Of a stretch of 64,000 bases of DNA, positions 17,472 through 27,347 are shown one piece after another (the stretch's first letter is position 1; the number at the start of each line of letters is the position of its first letter). The stretch is from Haladaptatus sp. DJG-WS-42 (GTDB taxonomy: Archaea > Halobacteriota > Halobacteria > Halobacteriales > Halococcaceae): contig NZ_CP147243.1 of NCBI RefSeq assembly GCF_037198285.1, forward strand, positions 1,426,001 through 1,490,000. The letters are read 5' to 3'. Made by a program: the position numbers and the translations under genes. Below the pieces are notes generated by a model. The model saw nothing but the letters and a program-made list of their open reading frames with translations. It ran no database searches and was not told where the DNA came from.

Positions 17472-19136
17472 TCAGCCCCACTTGAACTCGACGCCTTTCT
17501 CACCGCGCGGGTGCTCCCACTTCGTCTCTGCAGCCACCGCGCAGGTGCCACACTCGATACACGGTTGGGTGTCGAGGCTCACGATGCGCTCTTCTGTGCC
17601 GTCTACCATTATCGTCTCCTCGCGGTAACAGCCACCGCCGAAGTCCATCGCGCTCACCGGACACGCCGTGACCGCCGCCCCGCTCGCTTCGAGCGAGTTG
17701 TCGAGCAGCTTGATGTGCGGGTTGCCCACATCCGTGTCGTAGGTGAGGTTCCCAATCCGGTCTGCGAGCGACGGCGGCGTGACCTCGCTCTCTGTGCTAA
17801 CGGGCGTCCCGAGTTCTTCTGCAATCACCGTTGGCAGCGTCACGTACGGCGTCTGCGTGTCCGGCACCATCATCGAGAGCGACGGCGCAGAGTAGAGTTT
17901 CTCGAGTCGGCCACCGAGCGCGCGGATGCCGAGGCGACCTACCGGCGAGGTGAGCAACCCATCGAGGATGCCCTCTGCCGGGCCGTTTTCGCCGACTCGT
18001 CGCGCCACCTGATAGCCGCGCGGGCGGAGCTTTTTCATCACGCCTTCGTCGTAGAGTTTGTCGGTGTAGCGTTGGCCAACCGCCTCGATGTCGCCGCGTG
18101 CGCGTGCTTCTGCGAACGCCTCTGCGGCGAGCGCGCCTGCGGTCACGGCGTGGTTCATGCCCTTGATAATCGGTCCTTGGGCTTGCATCTGGCCCGCAGC
18201 GTCGCCAACGAGCACGAGGTTGTCCTTGAACGGGGACGTATGAGCCACCTTCTTCGAGTCGGGGACGAGTTTCGCGGAGTATTCGAGTTCCGTGTAGTCG
18301 TTGCCGAGCCAGTCTGCGAGCAGCGGGTGGGTGAGCAGGTTGTCGAGCAACTCGTGGGGCTCTGCGCGCTCTTCCATGAGCGAGTCCAAGTGGAACACCG
18401 TCCCGATAGACAGCGACTCTTGGTTGGTGTAGAGGAAGCCACCCCCGCGGACGTTGCCAAAGAGGTTGCCCGAAAACAGGTGGGCAATCCCCTCGTTCTC
18501 GCTAACGCCGAAGCGTTCTGCGATGACGTCTGCAGGCATCTCTGCGACCGCTTTGACGCCTTGGAACCACTCTTCGGGTTCGTCCCAGTCCATCAGCCCC
18601 GCCGCACGGGCGAGTTCCGAGTTCACCCCGTCGGCGGCGACGATGAGGTCTGCGGTGATGGGGTCGAGTTCGTCGCAGGTGACGCCGATGATTTTCCCCT
18701 TCTCGCGGAGCAGGCCGTTTACGCGCACGCCGGTGAGCAGACCGCCGCCCGTCTCGCGGGTCATCTCGTGGACTCTCCCGGCGAGCCACGAGTCCATCTT
18801 CCGCCGGAGCACCGCATCAGACCACTCGGTGTCGTGTTCGTGGAGGTCGGTGATGTCGAACGACTTCACCTTCTTGCCCGCGATGTTGTGGAGGTGGTAC
18901 TCCGTAATCGGGCGTTCTGCGGCCTCTGCGCGGAAGTCGGGGAAGAGGTCGTCTATCGTGTACGGGGCCGATTCCTCCGCGTAGAGGAGGCCACCGGAGA
19001 CGTTCTTTGACCCGGCGTCGACGCCGCGTTCTAAAACGAGTGTTTCGATACCGTTTCGTGCGAGCACCGCGGCCGCCGCTGCCCCACCGGGGCCAGCGCC
19101 GACCACGACTGCCTCATAATGTTCGTACTCAGTCAT
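17472..19136 (-). CDS. fixC: FixC-type ETF-quinone oxidoreductase with fused FixX ferredoxin domain
   Basis: 554 residues. The N-terminal FAD site VVVGAGPGGAAAAAVLAR begins near residue 10, and the second nucleotide contact region DNLVLVGDAAGQ is present. The C-terminal ~100 residues hold four cysteines (ACPVSAMDF, then CIECGTC), the FixX-like 4Fe-4S domain, in one chain as in eukaryotic ETF-QO. The enzyme passes electrons from ETF to membrane quinone. It overlaps etfA by 4 bases, proving a shared operon layout. Confidence 0.9.
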   Translation of the reverse strand: MTEYEHYEAVVVGAGPGGAAAAAVLARNGIETLVLERGVDAGSKNVSGGLLYAEESAPYTIDDLFPDFRAEAAERPITEYHLHNIAGKKVKSFDITDLHEHDTEWSDAVLRRKMDSWLAGRVHEMTRETGGGLLTGVRVNGLLREKGKIIGVTCDELDPITADLIVAADGVNSELARAAGLMDWDEPEEWFQGVKAVAEMPADVIAERFGVSENEGIAHLFSGNLFGNVRGGGFLYTNQESLSIGTVFHLDSLMEERAEPHELLDNLLTHPLLADWLGNDYTELEYSAKLVPDSKKVAHTSPFKDNLVLVGDAAGQMQAQGPIIKGMNHAVTAGALAAEAFAEARARGDIEAVGQRYTDKLYDEGVMKKLRPRGYQVARRVGENGPAEGILDGLLTSPVGRLGIRALGGRLEKLYSAPSLSMMVPDTQTPYVTLPTVIAEELGTPVSTESEVTPPSLADRIGNLTYDTDVGNPHIKLLDNSLEASGAAVTACPVSAMDFGGGCYREETIMVDGTEERIVSLDTQPCIECGTCAVAAETKWEHPRGEKGVEFKWG

Positions 19137-20638
19137 TGTGCGTCACCGCGTCCGTCCGCGAGTGCTTTCAGATTCAATTCGCCGCTTTCGAGTGCTGCTG
19201 TCAACTGCGGGAGAATCTCGAACAAGTCCCCCTCGATGAAGTAATCAGAGAAGTCGCGAATCCGGGCGTCGGAGTCGGTGTTGATGGCGATAATCGTCTC
19301 TGATTGGTCGACGCCGACTTTGTGCTGAATTGCCCCGGAGATGCCCGCCGCGATGTACAGCGGCGGTGCAACCACCTGTCCGGTCTCACCGAGTTGGCGC
19401 TCTTCTGCAACGTACTGTTCGACGTGGCCGCCGACTTTGTACGAGGCCGTCACCACTCCGCGCGAGAGGCCGAGGTCTGCATCGTCGAACTGTTTGACGA
19501 GGTCAAGCGCGAGTTCGATGCCCTTCGTCGGGTCTTTCCCGATACCGCGACCCACCGCGACGATGACCTCGCGGCCAGTCAGGTCGACGCCTTCGTCGAG
19601 TTGGTCGAACTCCGTGACGTGTACCTTGAACCAGTCGTCTGGTAACTCGAGGTCGTGGTCGACGATGAGGCCAACCCGGTCTTCGTCCGCCTCGGGGACG
19701 GGGAAACTCCCCGGAATCACCGACGCGCCTTGCGGGTGGAACTCTCTCGTTGGGTTGTCGAGACAGAGAATCGTCGAGTACTCGAACCCGCTGAAGTCGG
19801 GGCGTTTCATGTGCAACACGCGCTCGAACTCGACTTTTACACCGGGTTCGCCCGTCTTCACGGGGTTCGAGATGAGTTCGTCCGTGATGTAGAGGTCAGA
19901 ACAGTCGCTCGCAAGCCCGCTGTCGAGTTCGGCTTGCACCATCGCAGAGAGGTCGCGCCCGTTGTTCGTTGCCGGGAACAGGAAGTACCGGGGCTTGTCG
20001 TAGTCGCGCCAGTCTGCGTCCTCCCGACTCATGTCCGAGACGAGTTCGGTGTACGGTTTGTGCTGGAAGCGTTCGAGGCGTTCGTCCTCGTGGTATATCG
20101 CCACGTCCGCGCCGTAGGCAATCACGTCGTCTGCGAGGTCGCTCGCGTTGTCACCAATGACGACGCCGACGACCTGTTCGTCCGTGTCGTACTCCTCGTT
20201 GTACTCGTCCATCAGCTCGCGAGCCTTCCCGAGCATCTCCTTCGACACGTCGATGAGCTCGCCCGCCTGCGTCTCACAGTACACCCACATGTCGCGGTAG
20301 GTGCCGCCAACGAGCGCGCGGACGTGCTTTTTGTCCACCGTCGGGTGTTCGAGTCCCTCCGGTAAGTCCTCCGCGAGCTCAATGAGGTCGATGGCACGCT
20401 TGGCTTTCTGGCGCTCTTTCGCGCCTTCCGGTTCGGCTTGCGCCTCGGCTTCGTCTGTCTCGTCCGCCGCTGGTTCGCCAACGGCTTCCATACGGGCTTC
20501 GATGGCGGCGAGTGCGGTCGTTCGATTCTTCCCGTCTTTCTCGGCTTCGAGTATCTCGGCTAACGCTGCGGCGTCGTCTACGTCCGCGAGTTCGGCTTCG
20601 AGTTCCGGAACCGTGTGGTCGTTTGGGTTGAGCGCCAT
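19133..20638 (-). CDS. etfA: Electron transfer flavoprotein alpha subunit (FixB-like)
   Basis: 501 residues, longer than the usual ~320. The first ~170 residues are an acidic, Ala/Glu-rich extension (about 1-85) plus a linker; the ETF-alpha N-terminal domain follows. The C-terminal FAD-binding part has VAVGRGIGKDPTKGIE and PPLYIAAGISGAIQH, the classical motif for the flavin site. It pairs with etfB to carry electrons from dehydrogenases to FixC. The stop overlaps fixC by 4 bases; the start is 2 bases after the etfB stop. Confidence 0.92.
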   Translation of the reverse strand: MALNPNDHTVPELEAELADVDDAAALAEILEAEKDGKNRTTALAAIEARMEAVGEPAADETDEAEAQAEPEGAKERQKAKRAIDLIELAEDLPEGLEHPTVDKKHVRALVGGTYRDMWVYCETQAGELIDVSKEMLGKARELMDEYNEEYDTDEQVVGVVIGDNASDLADDVIAYGADVAIYHEDERLERFQHKPYTELVSDMSREDADWRDYDKPRYFLFPATNNGRDLSAMVQAELDSGLASDCSDLYITDELISNPVKTGEPGVKVEFERVLHMKRPDFSGFEYSTILCLDNPTREFHPQGASVIPGSFPVPEADEDRVGLIVDHDLELPDDWFKVHVTEFDQLDEGVDLTGREVIVAVGRGIGKDPTKGIELALDLVKQFDDADLGLSRGVVTASYKVGGHVEQYVAEERQLGETGQVVAPPLYIAAGISGAIQHKVGVDQSETIIAINTDSDARIRDFSDYFIEGDLFEILPQLTAALESGELNLKALADGRGDAQ

Positions 20639-20640
20639 GA

Positions 20641-21501
20641 TTAGTCCCCCGCCGCGAATGCGTCCATCACGTCAAGCACTTCTTTCATTCCCTCTGCGTC
20701 CGTCGCCTCGACCATCGTCGCCTCGCGCTCTGCGGGCGCTTTTGGAATCGGGTCAACCGAGGAAACAATCGTTGGCGACCCATCGAGACCGATGAAGTTC
20801 GGGTCTAAGTTCAACGCGACGTGGTCCCAGACCGTAATCGCGTTCTCTGCGTTTTCTGCGGCCTCTGCGCGTGCTTGGGTCTCCTCGCGCAGGTCTTTGA
20901 ACACCAATCGGTGTTCGGCCCGTCGATAGCTCGGTTCGAACTCGGGGTCCATCACGATGAACGCCGGCAGGTCTACCTCGACGGTCTCTATCTCCTTGAT
21001 GTCGCCTTCGACGAGGCGCTTTGCGCGAACGCGGCCTTCGTCTTCGTCCACGTCGAGCGCAACGACGTGGGTGATCATCGGCCAGTCAAGACACCACGCC
21101 GTCTGGGGGCCGGTGTGGCCTGTCTCACCGTCTGCGGTTTTGAACCCCGCGAAGATGAGGTCTGGTTCGCCGAGTTTCTCGATGCCCGCGCTGAGCGTAA
21201 TCGCGGTCGCCCACGTGTCTGAGGCGGCCATCTCGCGGTCTGAGAGCAGATACAGGTCGTCCGCGTAGACGTCTCGCATCGCCTCTACGAGAATGCCTTG
21301 GTAGCCCGGTGGCCCCATGCTCATCACGCTGACGCGGCCGCCGTGTCGGACTTTCGTCTGCATCGCCGCCTCCAGTGCGAACTTGTCGTTCGGATTCATC
21401 ACCGTCGGCGTCTTTCCCCGTTCGAGATGTCCCTCTTCGTTAAAAGAGACCTGTCCCTCCCGGAAATCAGGAACGCCTTTCGTAAGAACAATTGAGTGCA
21501 T
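20641..21501 (-). CDS. etfB: Electron transfer flavoprotein beta subunit (FixA-like)
   Basis: 286 residues, typical ETF-beta. The N-terminal KGVPDFREG and NPNDKFALEAAM segments and the conserved GFKTADGETGHTGPQTAW region match the family. It is the first gene of the etfB-etfA-fixC-small gene operon. Whether the complex bifurcates electrons as in FixABCX cannot be read from the sequence alone. Confidence 0.92.
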   Translation of the reverse strand: MHSIVLTKGVPDFREGQVSFNEEGHLERGKTPTVMNPNDKFALEAAMQTKVRHGGRVSVMSMGPPGYQGILVEAMRDVYADDLYLLSDREMAASDTWATAITLSAGIEKLGEPDLIFAGFKTADGETGHTGPQTAWCLDWPMITHVVALDVDEDEGRVRAKRLVEGDIKEIETVEVDLPAFIVMDPEFEPSYRRAEHRLVFKDLREETQARAEAAENAENAITVWDHVALNLDPNFIGLDGSPTIVSSVDPIPKAPAEREATMVEATDAEGMKEVLDVMDAFAAGD

Positions 21502-21642
21502 TGATATCGAACCTCGTGACTCTTCGTCTCATGTTACTCCTACCTCATGGTTTATTATTATGTCGGGGCGCCAATTGGACTGGCGGGTGCCATTTTCACC
21601 CCTTACCAGAACACTATTCGCGCGCCTACCCGTCTGTATCCC

Positions 21643-21747
21643 ATGAATTCAGTCAATGAAGACGACGTAGACTGGACTGAGAAAGCGCACGATTCCACCC
21701 GATTTCGCCGCCGCCACCTTGGAAAGGCGGCCGGGAGCGAGCGCTAG
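21643..21747 (+). pseudogene. N-terminal remnant of a cupin-domain gene
   Basis: 34 codons followed by TAG. The peptide has the motif DVDWTEKAHDSTRFRRRHLG followed by KAAGSER, the form seen at the start of a haloarchaeal cupin family (there the chain continues into a full cupin barrel). The stop cuts it after AGSER and no cupin barrel follows in this or the other frames before the next gene. It looks like a truncated relic. The adjacent cupin gene has its own distinct N-terminus, so this is not its missing start. Confidence 0.5.
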
Positions 21748-21779
21748 CCTTTTTGGTTCTCGACCCCCGCGTTCAACCC

Positions 21780-22247
21780 ATGCAAAAGGTTCGCATTGCC
21801 GAGCTAGACCGTCGAATGAGTCCCGCAAGCCGCCGCGTTCCCGTCGCAAAGGCACTCGAAACCGAGGGCCTCGCGCTCAACTACTTCGAACTCGCCCCCG
21901 GCGAGAGCTTCGCCTTCGGCTATCACTGCCACCACGACCAAGAAGAGGTGTTCTACGTCCAAGAGGGCACGGCGACGTTCGAAACCGACGACGGCGAGAT
22001 TTCAGTCGAGGAAGGCGAGGCAATTCGCTTCGCCCCTGGCGACCACCAGCAAGGGTTCAACCACACCGACGAGCGCGTCGTCGCCCTCGCCATCGGGTCG
22101 CCCAAAGAGTCGACCGACATCGACCTCTACGGCGACTGTGAAGACTGTGGCGAGCGCACCCCGCAGAAAATCGAGATGGTCGAGACCAAAGACGCCCTCG
22201 TCACCGTCTGTCTCGAGTGTGGCGAACAGACCGGCCGGTACACGTAA
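21780..22247 (+). CDS. Cupin-domain protein with C-terminal zinc-ribbon-like tail
   Basis: 155 residues. The cupin motif 1 is GYHCHHDQEEVFYVQEG (two His, one Glu for metal), and motif 2 is in FAPGDHQQGFNH. The C-terminal CEDCGERTP and CLECGEQT give two CxxC pairs, a probable zinc ribbon. The combination suggests a metal-dependent binding protein. Substrate unknown. Start chosen at the ATG at 21780. Confidence 0.83.
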   Translation: MQKVRIAELDRRMSPASRRVPVAKALETEGLALNYFELAPGESFAFGYHCHHDQEEVFYVQEGTATFETDDGEISVEEGEAIRFAPGDHQQGFNHTDERVVALAIGSPKESTDIDLYGDCEDCGERTPQKIEMVETKDALVTVCLECGEQTGRYT

Positions 22248-22270
22248 GGTCGACTTTTAGTTGCTCGCTG

Positions 22271-22289
22271 GAGACGGACCCGCCGTCTC
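22271..22289. terminator. Possible bidirectional terminator hairpin
   Basis: GAGACGG (22271-22277) and CCGTCTC (22283-22289) form a 7-bp perfect inverted repeat with a 5-base loop, between two converging genes. No clear T tract follows, so the role is uncertain. Confidence 0.3.
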
Positions 22290-22326
22290 AAACATTGTGC
22301 ATAAAATCCGTCCCACCGTCACTTGC

Positions 22327-23031
22327 CTACCGACGGGCCGGGGCGCGCGGAATATCCTTGACTTCGCGGACGTAGTCACAGAAGTTCTCGAAGACGAGTT
22401 TCGCCTGTTGGGCGCGGGCGTAGTTTTCCTCGGTGATGCCGTCCATCACCGCTTTGCGCTTCTCGTCGGTCAGGTCTTTGCTCTCGGTGAGCAGGCGGGC
22501 GGTCTCCATGTCGTACTCGGGGTGGAACTGCACGCCAAAGCTGTCACCCACCTGGAAGCCGTGGACGCCGTAGCCGTTCTCTGCGGTGCGCGTTGCGCCC
22601 GGCGGGAGTTCGGTGACGGCGTCTTGGTGGGAGGTGAACGCGAGGAACGCTTCACCAATGCCGGCAAACAGCGGCGAGTTGTCGAAGTGGGTAATCTCTC
22701 GATACCCGATTTCGTATTCGCCCATGCCTTCGACCGTGCCGCCGAGGACGTCTGCGACCAACTGGTGACCGTAACAGACGCCAAGGGCGGGGAGGCCGCG
22801 GTCGATTGCCTCGCTCACCCAGTCTTTGAGCGGCTGAATCCACGCCTCGTCCCAGTACACAGACGAGCGCGACCCGGTCACGAGAAACCCATCGAAGTCG
22901 AAGCTGTCGGGCAGTCTGCCTTCGGTGGCGTGAAACTCAACGAGGTCTGCGTCCACTTCGCGCCGAAAGTTGCGCTTCGTGTCCGTGTCGTCGTGGGCAG
23001 CGTTCAAAAGGGCGAATCGGAGCCGAGTCAT
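22327..23031 (-). CDS. Class I glutamine amidotransferase-like protein
   Basis: 234 residues. The nucleophile elbow GVCYGHQL contains the catalytic Cys, and the later FHPEYD contains the His and Glu of the catalytic triad. It matches the stand-alone GATase1 family related to the GMP synthase glutaminase. The synthase partner and product are not shown by the neighbours. Could serve in gamma-glutamyl hydrolysis rather than ammonia transfer. Confidence 0.88.
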   Translation of the reverse strand: MTRLRFALLNAAHDDTDTKRNFRREVDADLVEFHATEGRLPDSFDFDGFLVTGSRSSVYWDEAWIQPLKDWVSEAIDRGLPALGVCYGHQLVADVLGGTVEGMGEYEIGYREITHFDNSPLFAGIGEAFLAFTSHQDAVTELPPGATRTAENGYGVHGFQVGDSFGVQFHPEYDMETARLLTESKDLTDEKRKAVMDGITEENYARAQQAKLVFENFCDYVREVKDIPRAPARR

Positions 23032-23113
23032 TATTGCCTAGGACGCGAGCAACCGTTTAGTGCGTTACGCTCCCCAGCGTTTCTGCCGGGCGTCTGTGCG
23101 CCCGAGCCACCGA

Positions 23114-23887
23114 TTATCGTGCTTCGAGAAACCCGAGCAGCTCGTCGTTGACGACCCGCGAGTGTTCAACGTGACAGAGATGTCCGGCACCGTCGAGTGA
23201 GAAAAATTCGCCCTTCGGTAAGCCCTCGGCCAGTTGTTCGCCTCCCGAGACGGGCCACACCGCGTCGGCCGTCCCGTGGCAGACGAGTGCGGGAAGCGTT
23301 AGCTCGTAGAGTGCGCCCGCATCAAAGCCCTCGATGGCGGCCTGCTGGGCGGCCCAGCCGTCCGGCGTCGCGTCTTCTGTGCGCCACTCGACCAACTGGT
23401 CGATGGTGCTGTCTTGTTCTTTGAAAAATTCGGCCGACAGCGCGTTCGTGAGCGCGTCTCGAAGCGCCACCGGGTCGTCGCGCGGTGCGGCGAGCGGCGT
23501 CGTATCGATGTTCTCTCCCGTCGCGGCCGTGCAGAGCAGACACAGCGAGCGCGCCCGCGAGTACCGCCGGGCGTAGTCGAGCGCCACCATCCCACCGAGT
23601 CCCGCCCCAACGAGGTGGGCGTTCCGCGCGTCGTGGGCGCGTAGGACGGTTTCGAGGTCGTCTGCGAGCGTTTCAACCGAGTACGGGCCGGGGGGCGCAT
23701 CTGAACGCCCGGTTCCGCGATGGTCGTAAACAATGGTTTCGAACGGCCCGGTCAGGGCGGCGTGTTGCCAGCCCCACTGCCACGCGCCGTAGCCCGCGTC
23801 ACCGACGAACGCGACCGTCTCGCCATCTCCGGCGGCGCTGGAGACGAGCGTCGTGCCGTCTGCAGGTGTCACTTCCATGGCTGGCAC
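23114..23887 (-). CDS. Alpha/beta-hydrolase fold protein lacking the usual nucleophile
   Basis: 257 residues (the ATG at 23878 is an alternative start). The oxyanion region DHRGTGRSD and the general fold are typical. The nucleophile elbow reads LVGAGLGGMVAL, where a Ser is normally in the third position of GxSxG: the codon here is GGA (Gly). The Asp (CHGTADAVWP) and His (GAGHLCHVEH) positions are kept. It may be a non-catalytic binder or use another residue. No operon partner is evident. Confidence 0.82.
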   Translation of the reverse strand: MPAMEVTPADGTTLVSSAAGDGETVAFVGDAGYGAWQWGWQHAALTGPFETIVYDHRGTGRSDAPPGPYSVETLADDLETVLRAHDARNAHLVGAGLGGMVALDYARRYSRARSLCLLCTAATGENIDTTPLAAPRDDPVALRDALTNALSAEFFKEQDSTIDQLVEWRTEDATPDGWAAQQAAIEGFDAGALYELTLPALVCHGTADAVWPVSGGEQLAEGLPKGEFFSLDGAGHLCHVEHSRVVNDELLGFLEAR

Positions 23888-23930
23888 TCGGCAAGCGAGT
23901 GTAAAGAGAATAGCGACCGCGAAGCCTGCG

Positions 23931-26717
23931 TTACGCGTTCAGGACGTTTTTCAGGACTTCGGGCGCTTCGTCAAGCGCGTCGTCCAACTTGTCGGCGTCC
24001 GGGCCGCCACCTTGGGCGAAGTCTGCCGGACCGCCACCGCCGCCGCCGACGCGGCGGGCGAGTTCGCCGACAACCTCACCGGCGTTCACGTCCACGCCGT
24101 TCGGGACGGCGACGACGAACTGCGCGCCGGATGCGCCACTGCCGAGGACGGCGATTTTCCCGTCTTCAGCGAGGGCGTTCGCGGTCGCTCGGAGTTCGTC
24201 CATGTCGGCGTCGATGCGCTGGACGATGGCGACCGCGCCATCCGCAAGTTCGATTTCCTCGCCGCCCGCGCCGCCGCTGGCGCGAATCTCGGCGAGCTGT
24301 TCTTTCAAGTCCTCTATCTGCTTGCCGCGGCCCTTCCACTCCTCGAAGAAGCGTTCTGCGGTCGCAGGCACTTCCTCGGGGCTCACGTCGAGGATGTCGG
24401 CGGCTTCGTAGAGCGAGTCTTCGTTTTCTTGAGTCGCCTCGATGGCGGCGTCACCGGCGGCGAAGACGAGGCGCTCGACCCCGTCTTGGACGCGCTCGGT
24501 GGTGAGAATCTTGATGGCGCCGATGTCGCCGGTTCGGGCAACGTGGGTGCCACCACAGGCCTGCACGTCGTCTGCGACGTAGATGAGGCGGATGTTCTCA
24601 CCCGGCGGAATCCCGCCTTGATACAGGTCAAAGCCGTGTTTGCTCTCTGCGTCGTGACGGTCTGGCCACTCCTGTTTGACCGGCGTGTTGTCCATCACGA
24701 TTTCGTTTGCAAGGCGTTCGATTTCTTTAATCTGCTCGCGCGTGATGCGGTTGTAGTGCGTCACGTCGATGCGCGAAGAGGTGATGCCCTTCTGGGCACC
24801 GGCCTGACGGATGTGCTCGCCGAGCACCTTGCGCGCGGCGTGAATCACGACGTGGGTCGCGGTGTGGTGGCGCATCAGCCGACGGCGGCGGGTTGTATCG
24901 ACCTGCCCGCGGACGAACTCGCCCTTGCCGGGGTCGTCGTCGGTGCGATGGAGGACGACGCCATCGACGATTTGCACGTCCGTGACTTCGACGCTCACGT
25001 CGTCGGTCGCGAGCGAGCCGCGGTCTGCTGGCTGGCCCCCACCCTCGGGGTAGAACATCGTCTGGTCTAAGACGACGTCGTAGCCGTCTTCGCGCTCGAA
25101 CACGTCGATGACGACGGCTTCGAATTCGGTGCGCTGTTGGTCTTCGTAGTACAGACGGTCTGTTTTCGGCAGTTCCGAAAGCCGGTCTTCTGGGGACTCG
25201 TTGCCTTCATCTTCGTCCTCGAACGCCTGCTCGCCGCCGTGGCGCGAGGCCACGAGGCTGTAGAAGTCGTCGGGGACATTCACATCTGCCCCAACGTCAA
25301 GGGCAATCTCTTCGACCATGTCCGGCTGGATGCCGTGGGAGTCGTAGAGTTCGATGAGTTCGCGCGTCGGAATGGGCTCGCCGCTTTTTGCATACTCTTC
25401 TGCGAGTTGGCGGACACGACGGCCGCCGCGTTCGAGCGTCTCGCGGTATTTCTCGACTTCCGTCCGGACGATGTCGCGGATGGTGTCGCGGTTGCGGTAG
25501 CCAAGGCGCTCTGCCTGCATGTCAACGAGTTCATCGAGTGGGGCGTCGATGCCGACGTTGTCCACGAGGCGCTTGGTGCGCCGAAGCACCATGCGCGTCA
25601 GATAGCCCGTCGAGACGTTCGAGGGGACGATGCCGTCGCCGAGCATGTACGCAAGCGTCCGGCAGTGGTCGGCAATCGCGTAGATGTCCTCAAGGGGCTC
25701 CATCAGCTCGACCAATTCGGTCGTCGAAACGCCGATGTGGTCTGCGATGTTGTCGCGGGCGGATTCCATGTCCTCTGCCTCGTCGATGTCCATGTGCCCC
25801 GCGAGCTTCGCGGCGCGGTGGACGATGTCTTCTTGCCCCTCGGTGAGTTCGATGTCCGCGTTCTCTTTCAAGAACGCAATCATGTCGGGGTAGACGGCTT
25901 CGTACACCGTTGGCGTGCCCTGACTGACCCACGTCCAGCGCTCTAAGCCGTACCCGGTGTCCACGATGTACGTGTCCATCTCGGAGTACGTGTTGCCGTC
26001 TTTCATCTCGTAGTCGCCGTCTGGGTCCTGTTCTAAGGACATGAAGACGAGCGTGGCGAGTTCGACACCCTTGAAGATGACTTCGAACGCGGGCCCGGCG
26101 TTGCCGCCGCCAACCCACGGGTCTTCGATGTAGGTGATTTCGACGGGGTCGACGCCGAGCGATTCGAAGAACTGGTCGCAGTACGCGACCGTCTCCGATT
26201 TCCAGTAGACTTCGCCCTCGTAGGCGTACGTGTCCCCTGCCTCCTCTTTGGCGTTGAAGGCGTGGTGGGCCATCATCTCGAACGCCATCGTATGGCGGCC
26301 GGTTTTGCCCACGTTGTCGATGTCTTGCATCCGGATGCACGGCTGGCTAATTGTGAGTGGATTGGCCGGTGGCGGCGTCTGCCCGCTCGTGACGAGTGGT
26401 TGGAAGTCGTAGATGGATGCTTGGGTCAACAGTACGTCGTCGCGCCAGCGATTCGCGGCGACGGGATAGGGGTCGATGCGCGTGTGGTCGTTTTCCTCGA
26501 AAAACGAGAGGAACGCCTCGCGCATCTCCTCTAAGGTGTATTCGCCGTCGAACCCGGGGTTGTCGATGAAACTGTACTCAGCACACGGCGGCTCACCACA
26601 GGTCTCGCGAGACCCATCTCGCGTCCAGAAGTGCGCCCCGCACTCAGAGCACTCCAGTCGGTGGAAGTCCTCCGTCTCGAAATATTCGAGACGATACTCC
26701 GCTTCGAGGTCGCTCAT
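23931..26717 (-). CDS. alaS: Alanyl-tRNA synthetase
   Basis: 928 residues from the ATG at 26717, archaeal type. An N-terminal CSECG...CGEPPC zinc region precedes the class II catalytic core; the editing-domain zinc motif is seen in [11 protein letters not shown] (HxxxH) and [10 protein letters not shown]. The C-terminal DHHA1-type domain ends in a Gly-rich stretch. It attaches alanine to tRNA-Ala and clears mischarged tRNA. Conserved length and motifs; no inteins. Confidence 0.96.
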   Translation of the reverse strand: MSDLEAEYRLEYFETEDFHRLECSECGAHFWTRDGSRETCGEPPCAEYSFIDNPGFDGEYTLEEMREAFLSFFEENDHTRIDPYPVAANRWRDDVLLTQASIYDFQPLVTSGQTPPPANPLTISQPCIRMQDIDNVGKTGRHTMAFEMMAHHAFNAKEEAGDTYAYEGEVYWKSETVAYCDQFFESLGVDPVEITYIEDPWVGGGNAGPAFEVIFKGVELATLVFMSLEQDPDGDYEMKDGNTYSEMDTYIVDTGYGLERWTWVSQGTPTVYEAVYPDMIAFLKENADIELTEGQEDIVHRAAKLAGHMDIDEAEDMESARDNIADHIGVSTTELVELMEPLEDIYAIADHCRTLAYMLGDGIVPSNVSTGYLTRMVLRRTKRLVDNVGIDAPLDELVDMQAERLGYRNRDTIRDIVRTEVEKYRETLERGGRRVRQLAEEYAKSGEPIPTRELIELYDSHGIQPDMVEEIALDVGADVNVPDDFYSLVASRHGGEQAFEDEDEGNESPEDRLSELPKTDRLYYEDQQRTEFEAVVIDVFEREDGYDVVLDQTMFYPEGGGQPADRGSLATDDVSVEVTDVQIVDGVVLHRTDDDPGKGEFVRGQVDTTRRRRLMRHHTATHVVIHAARKVLGEHIRQAGAQKGITSSRIDVTHYNRITREQIKEIERLANEIVMDNTPVKQEWPDRHDAESKHGFDLYQGGIPPGENIRLIYVADDVQACGGTHVARTGDIGAIKILTTERVQDGVERLVFAAGDAAIEATQENEDSLYEAADILDVSPEEVPATAERFFEEWKGRGKQIEDLKEQLAEIRASGGAGGEEIELADGAVAIVQRIDADMDELRATANALAEDGKIAVLGSGASGAQFVVAVPNGVDVNAGEVVGELARRVGGGGGGPADFAQGGGPDADKLDDALDEAPEVLKNVLNA

Positions 26718-27071
26718 TCGTGTCCACAACTGGCCTGTGTGCGCGTAAAACAGTTCCGCATACTCTCTCGGAACCGGACAAATCGACAGGTAGCGCACTC
26801 GAGACGGGATAACTGCGCGGTCACCTCAGCGTAACCAACTTACCGTTTCCTTACCTCGGGTATTTATCGTGTCAATAGTTACCACACCACTGGGAGTTGC
26901 CCGAATCCGCGTCTCGTCATATCGTGTTTGTGTCACGCTGGGTATCGTGGGTACTCCTCCACCCTCCAGGTGGCCATCGGCAACGCGGGTATCCCCCACC
27001 CGTTTGCCGTGGACTATGGAATTTCCCCTCTCTCCCCTTTCCTCAAAAGCCGTGAGCACGTACTGTCAGCT
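26718..27071. other. Intergenic region between alaS and the tspO fragment
   Basis: About 350 bases between divergent genes. It must hold both promoters. No RNA gene or repeat was recognised. An in-frame extension of tspO upstream to 26928 exists but its peptide does not look like TspO. Confidence 0.4.
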
Positions 27072-27263
27072 ATGGACACTTCCAATCGTTCGTCGCTTCC
27101 GACTCGACGTCCGTATAGCACCCTCGCTGGAGCGATTCTCGTCTCTGAACTTCTCGGCGCACTCGGAACCGTGTTCACCGCGTCGCAAATCAACACGTGG
27201 TACGCAACCCTTGCCAAACCCGCGTTCAACCCGCCAAACTGGGTGTTCGCACTTGGCCAGTAA
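27072..27263 (+). pseudogene. tspO: TspO/MBR family protein, N-terminal fragment (split by element)
   Basis: 63 codons. The peptide WYATLAKPAFNPPNWVF is the TspO signature, interrupted just where the family motif PPxWVFGPVWT should continue; the element adds ALGQ and a stop. The rest of the gene is 4.2 kb downstream in the same orientation. TspO is a five-helix membrane protein associated with porphyrin and lipid transport and sensing. Only the first helix region is encoded here, so this copy is inactive as it stands. Confidence 0.9.
27237..27249 (+). repeat. attL core: 13-bp direct repeat, left copy
   Basis: AACTGGGTGTTCG, identical to 31429-31441. It encodes N-W-V-F of TspO and marks the left junction of the integrated element. 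Confidence 0.9.
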
Positions 27264-27275
27264 TACTCTGTATAG
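27264..27275. repeat. Inverted repeat inside attL (left arm)
   Basis: TACTCTGTATAG is the exact reverse complement of 31401-31412. It sits 14 bases inside the left att core. In a circular form the two arms would flank the core, as recombinase or accessory binding sites do. Confidence 0.75.
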
Positions 27276-27320
27276 AAGCATCACTCCCAACCCACCTAGT
27301 TCTATCGGTTTATTCGCTTT

Positions 27321-27328
27321 TTTATAAA
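27321..27328 (+). promoter_or_regulatory. Promoter TATA at the left end of the element
   Basis: TTTATAAA, 20-27 bases before the ATG pair at 27348/27351. Good spacing for a haloarchaeal leaderless transcript. Confidence 0.5.
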
Positions 27329-27347
27329 CCACTGAATTCCGCTCTAC

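Noticed and set aside
26928-27071. Upstream extension of the tspO reading frame
   Set aside because: The added 48 residues do not resemble TspO, and the usual N-terminus begins near 27072.
27237-27249. tRNA gene as the integration target
   Set aside because: The 13-bp core encodes N-W-V-F of TspO, and no tRNA fold is present at either junction.
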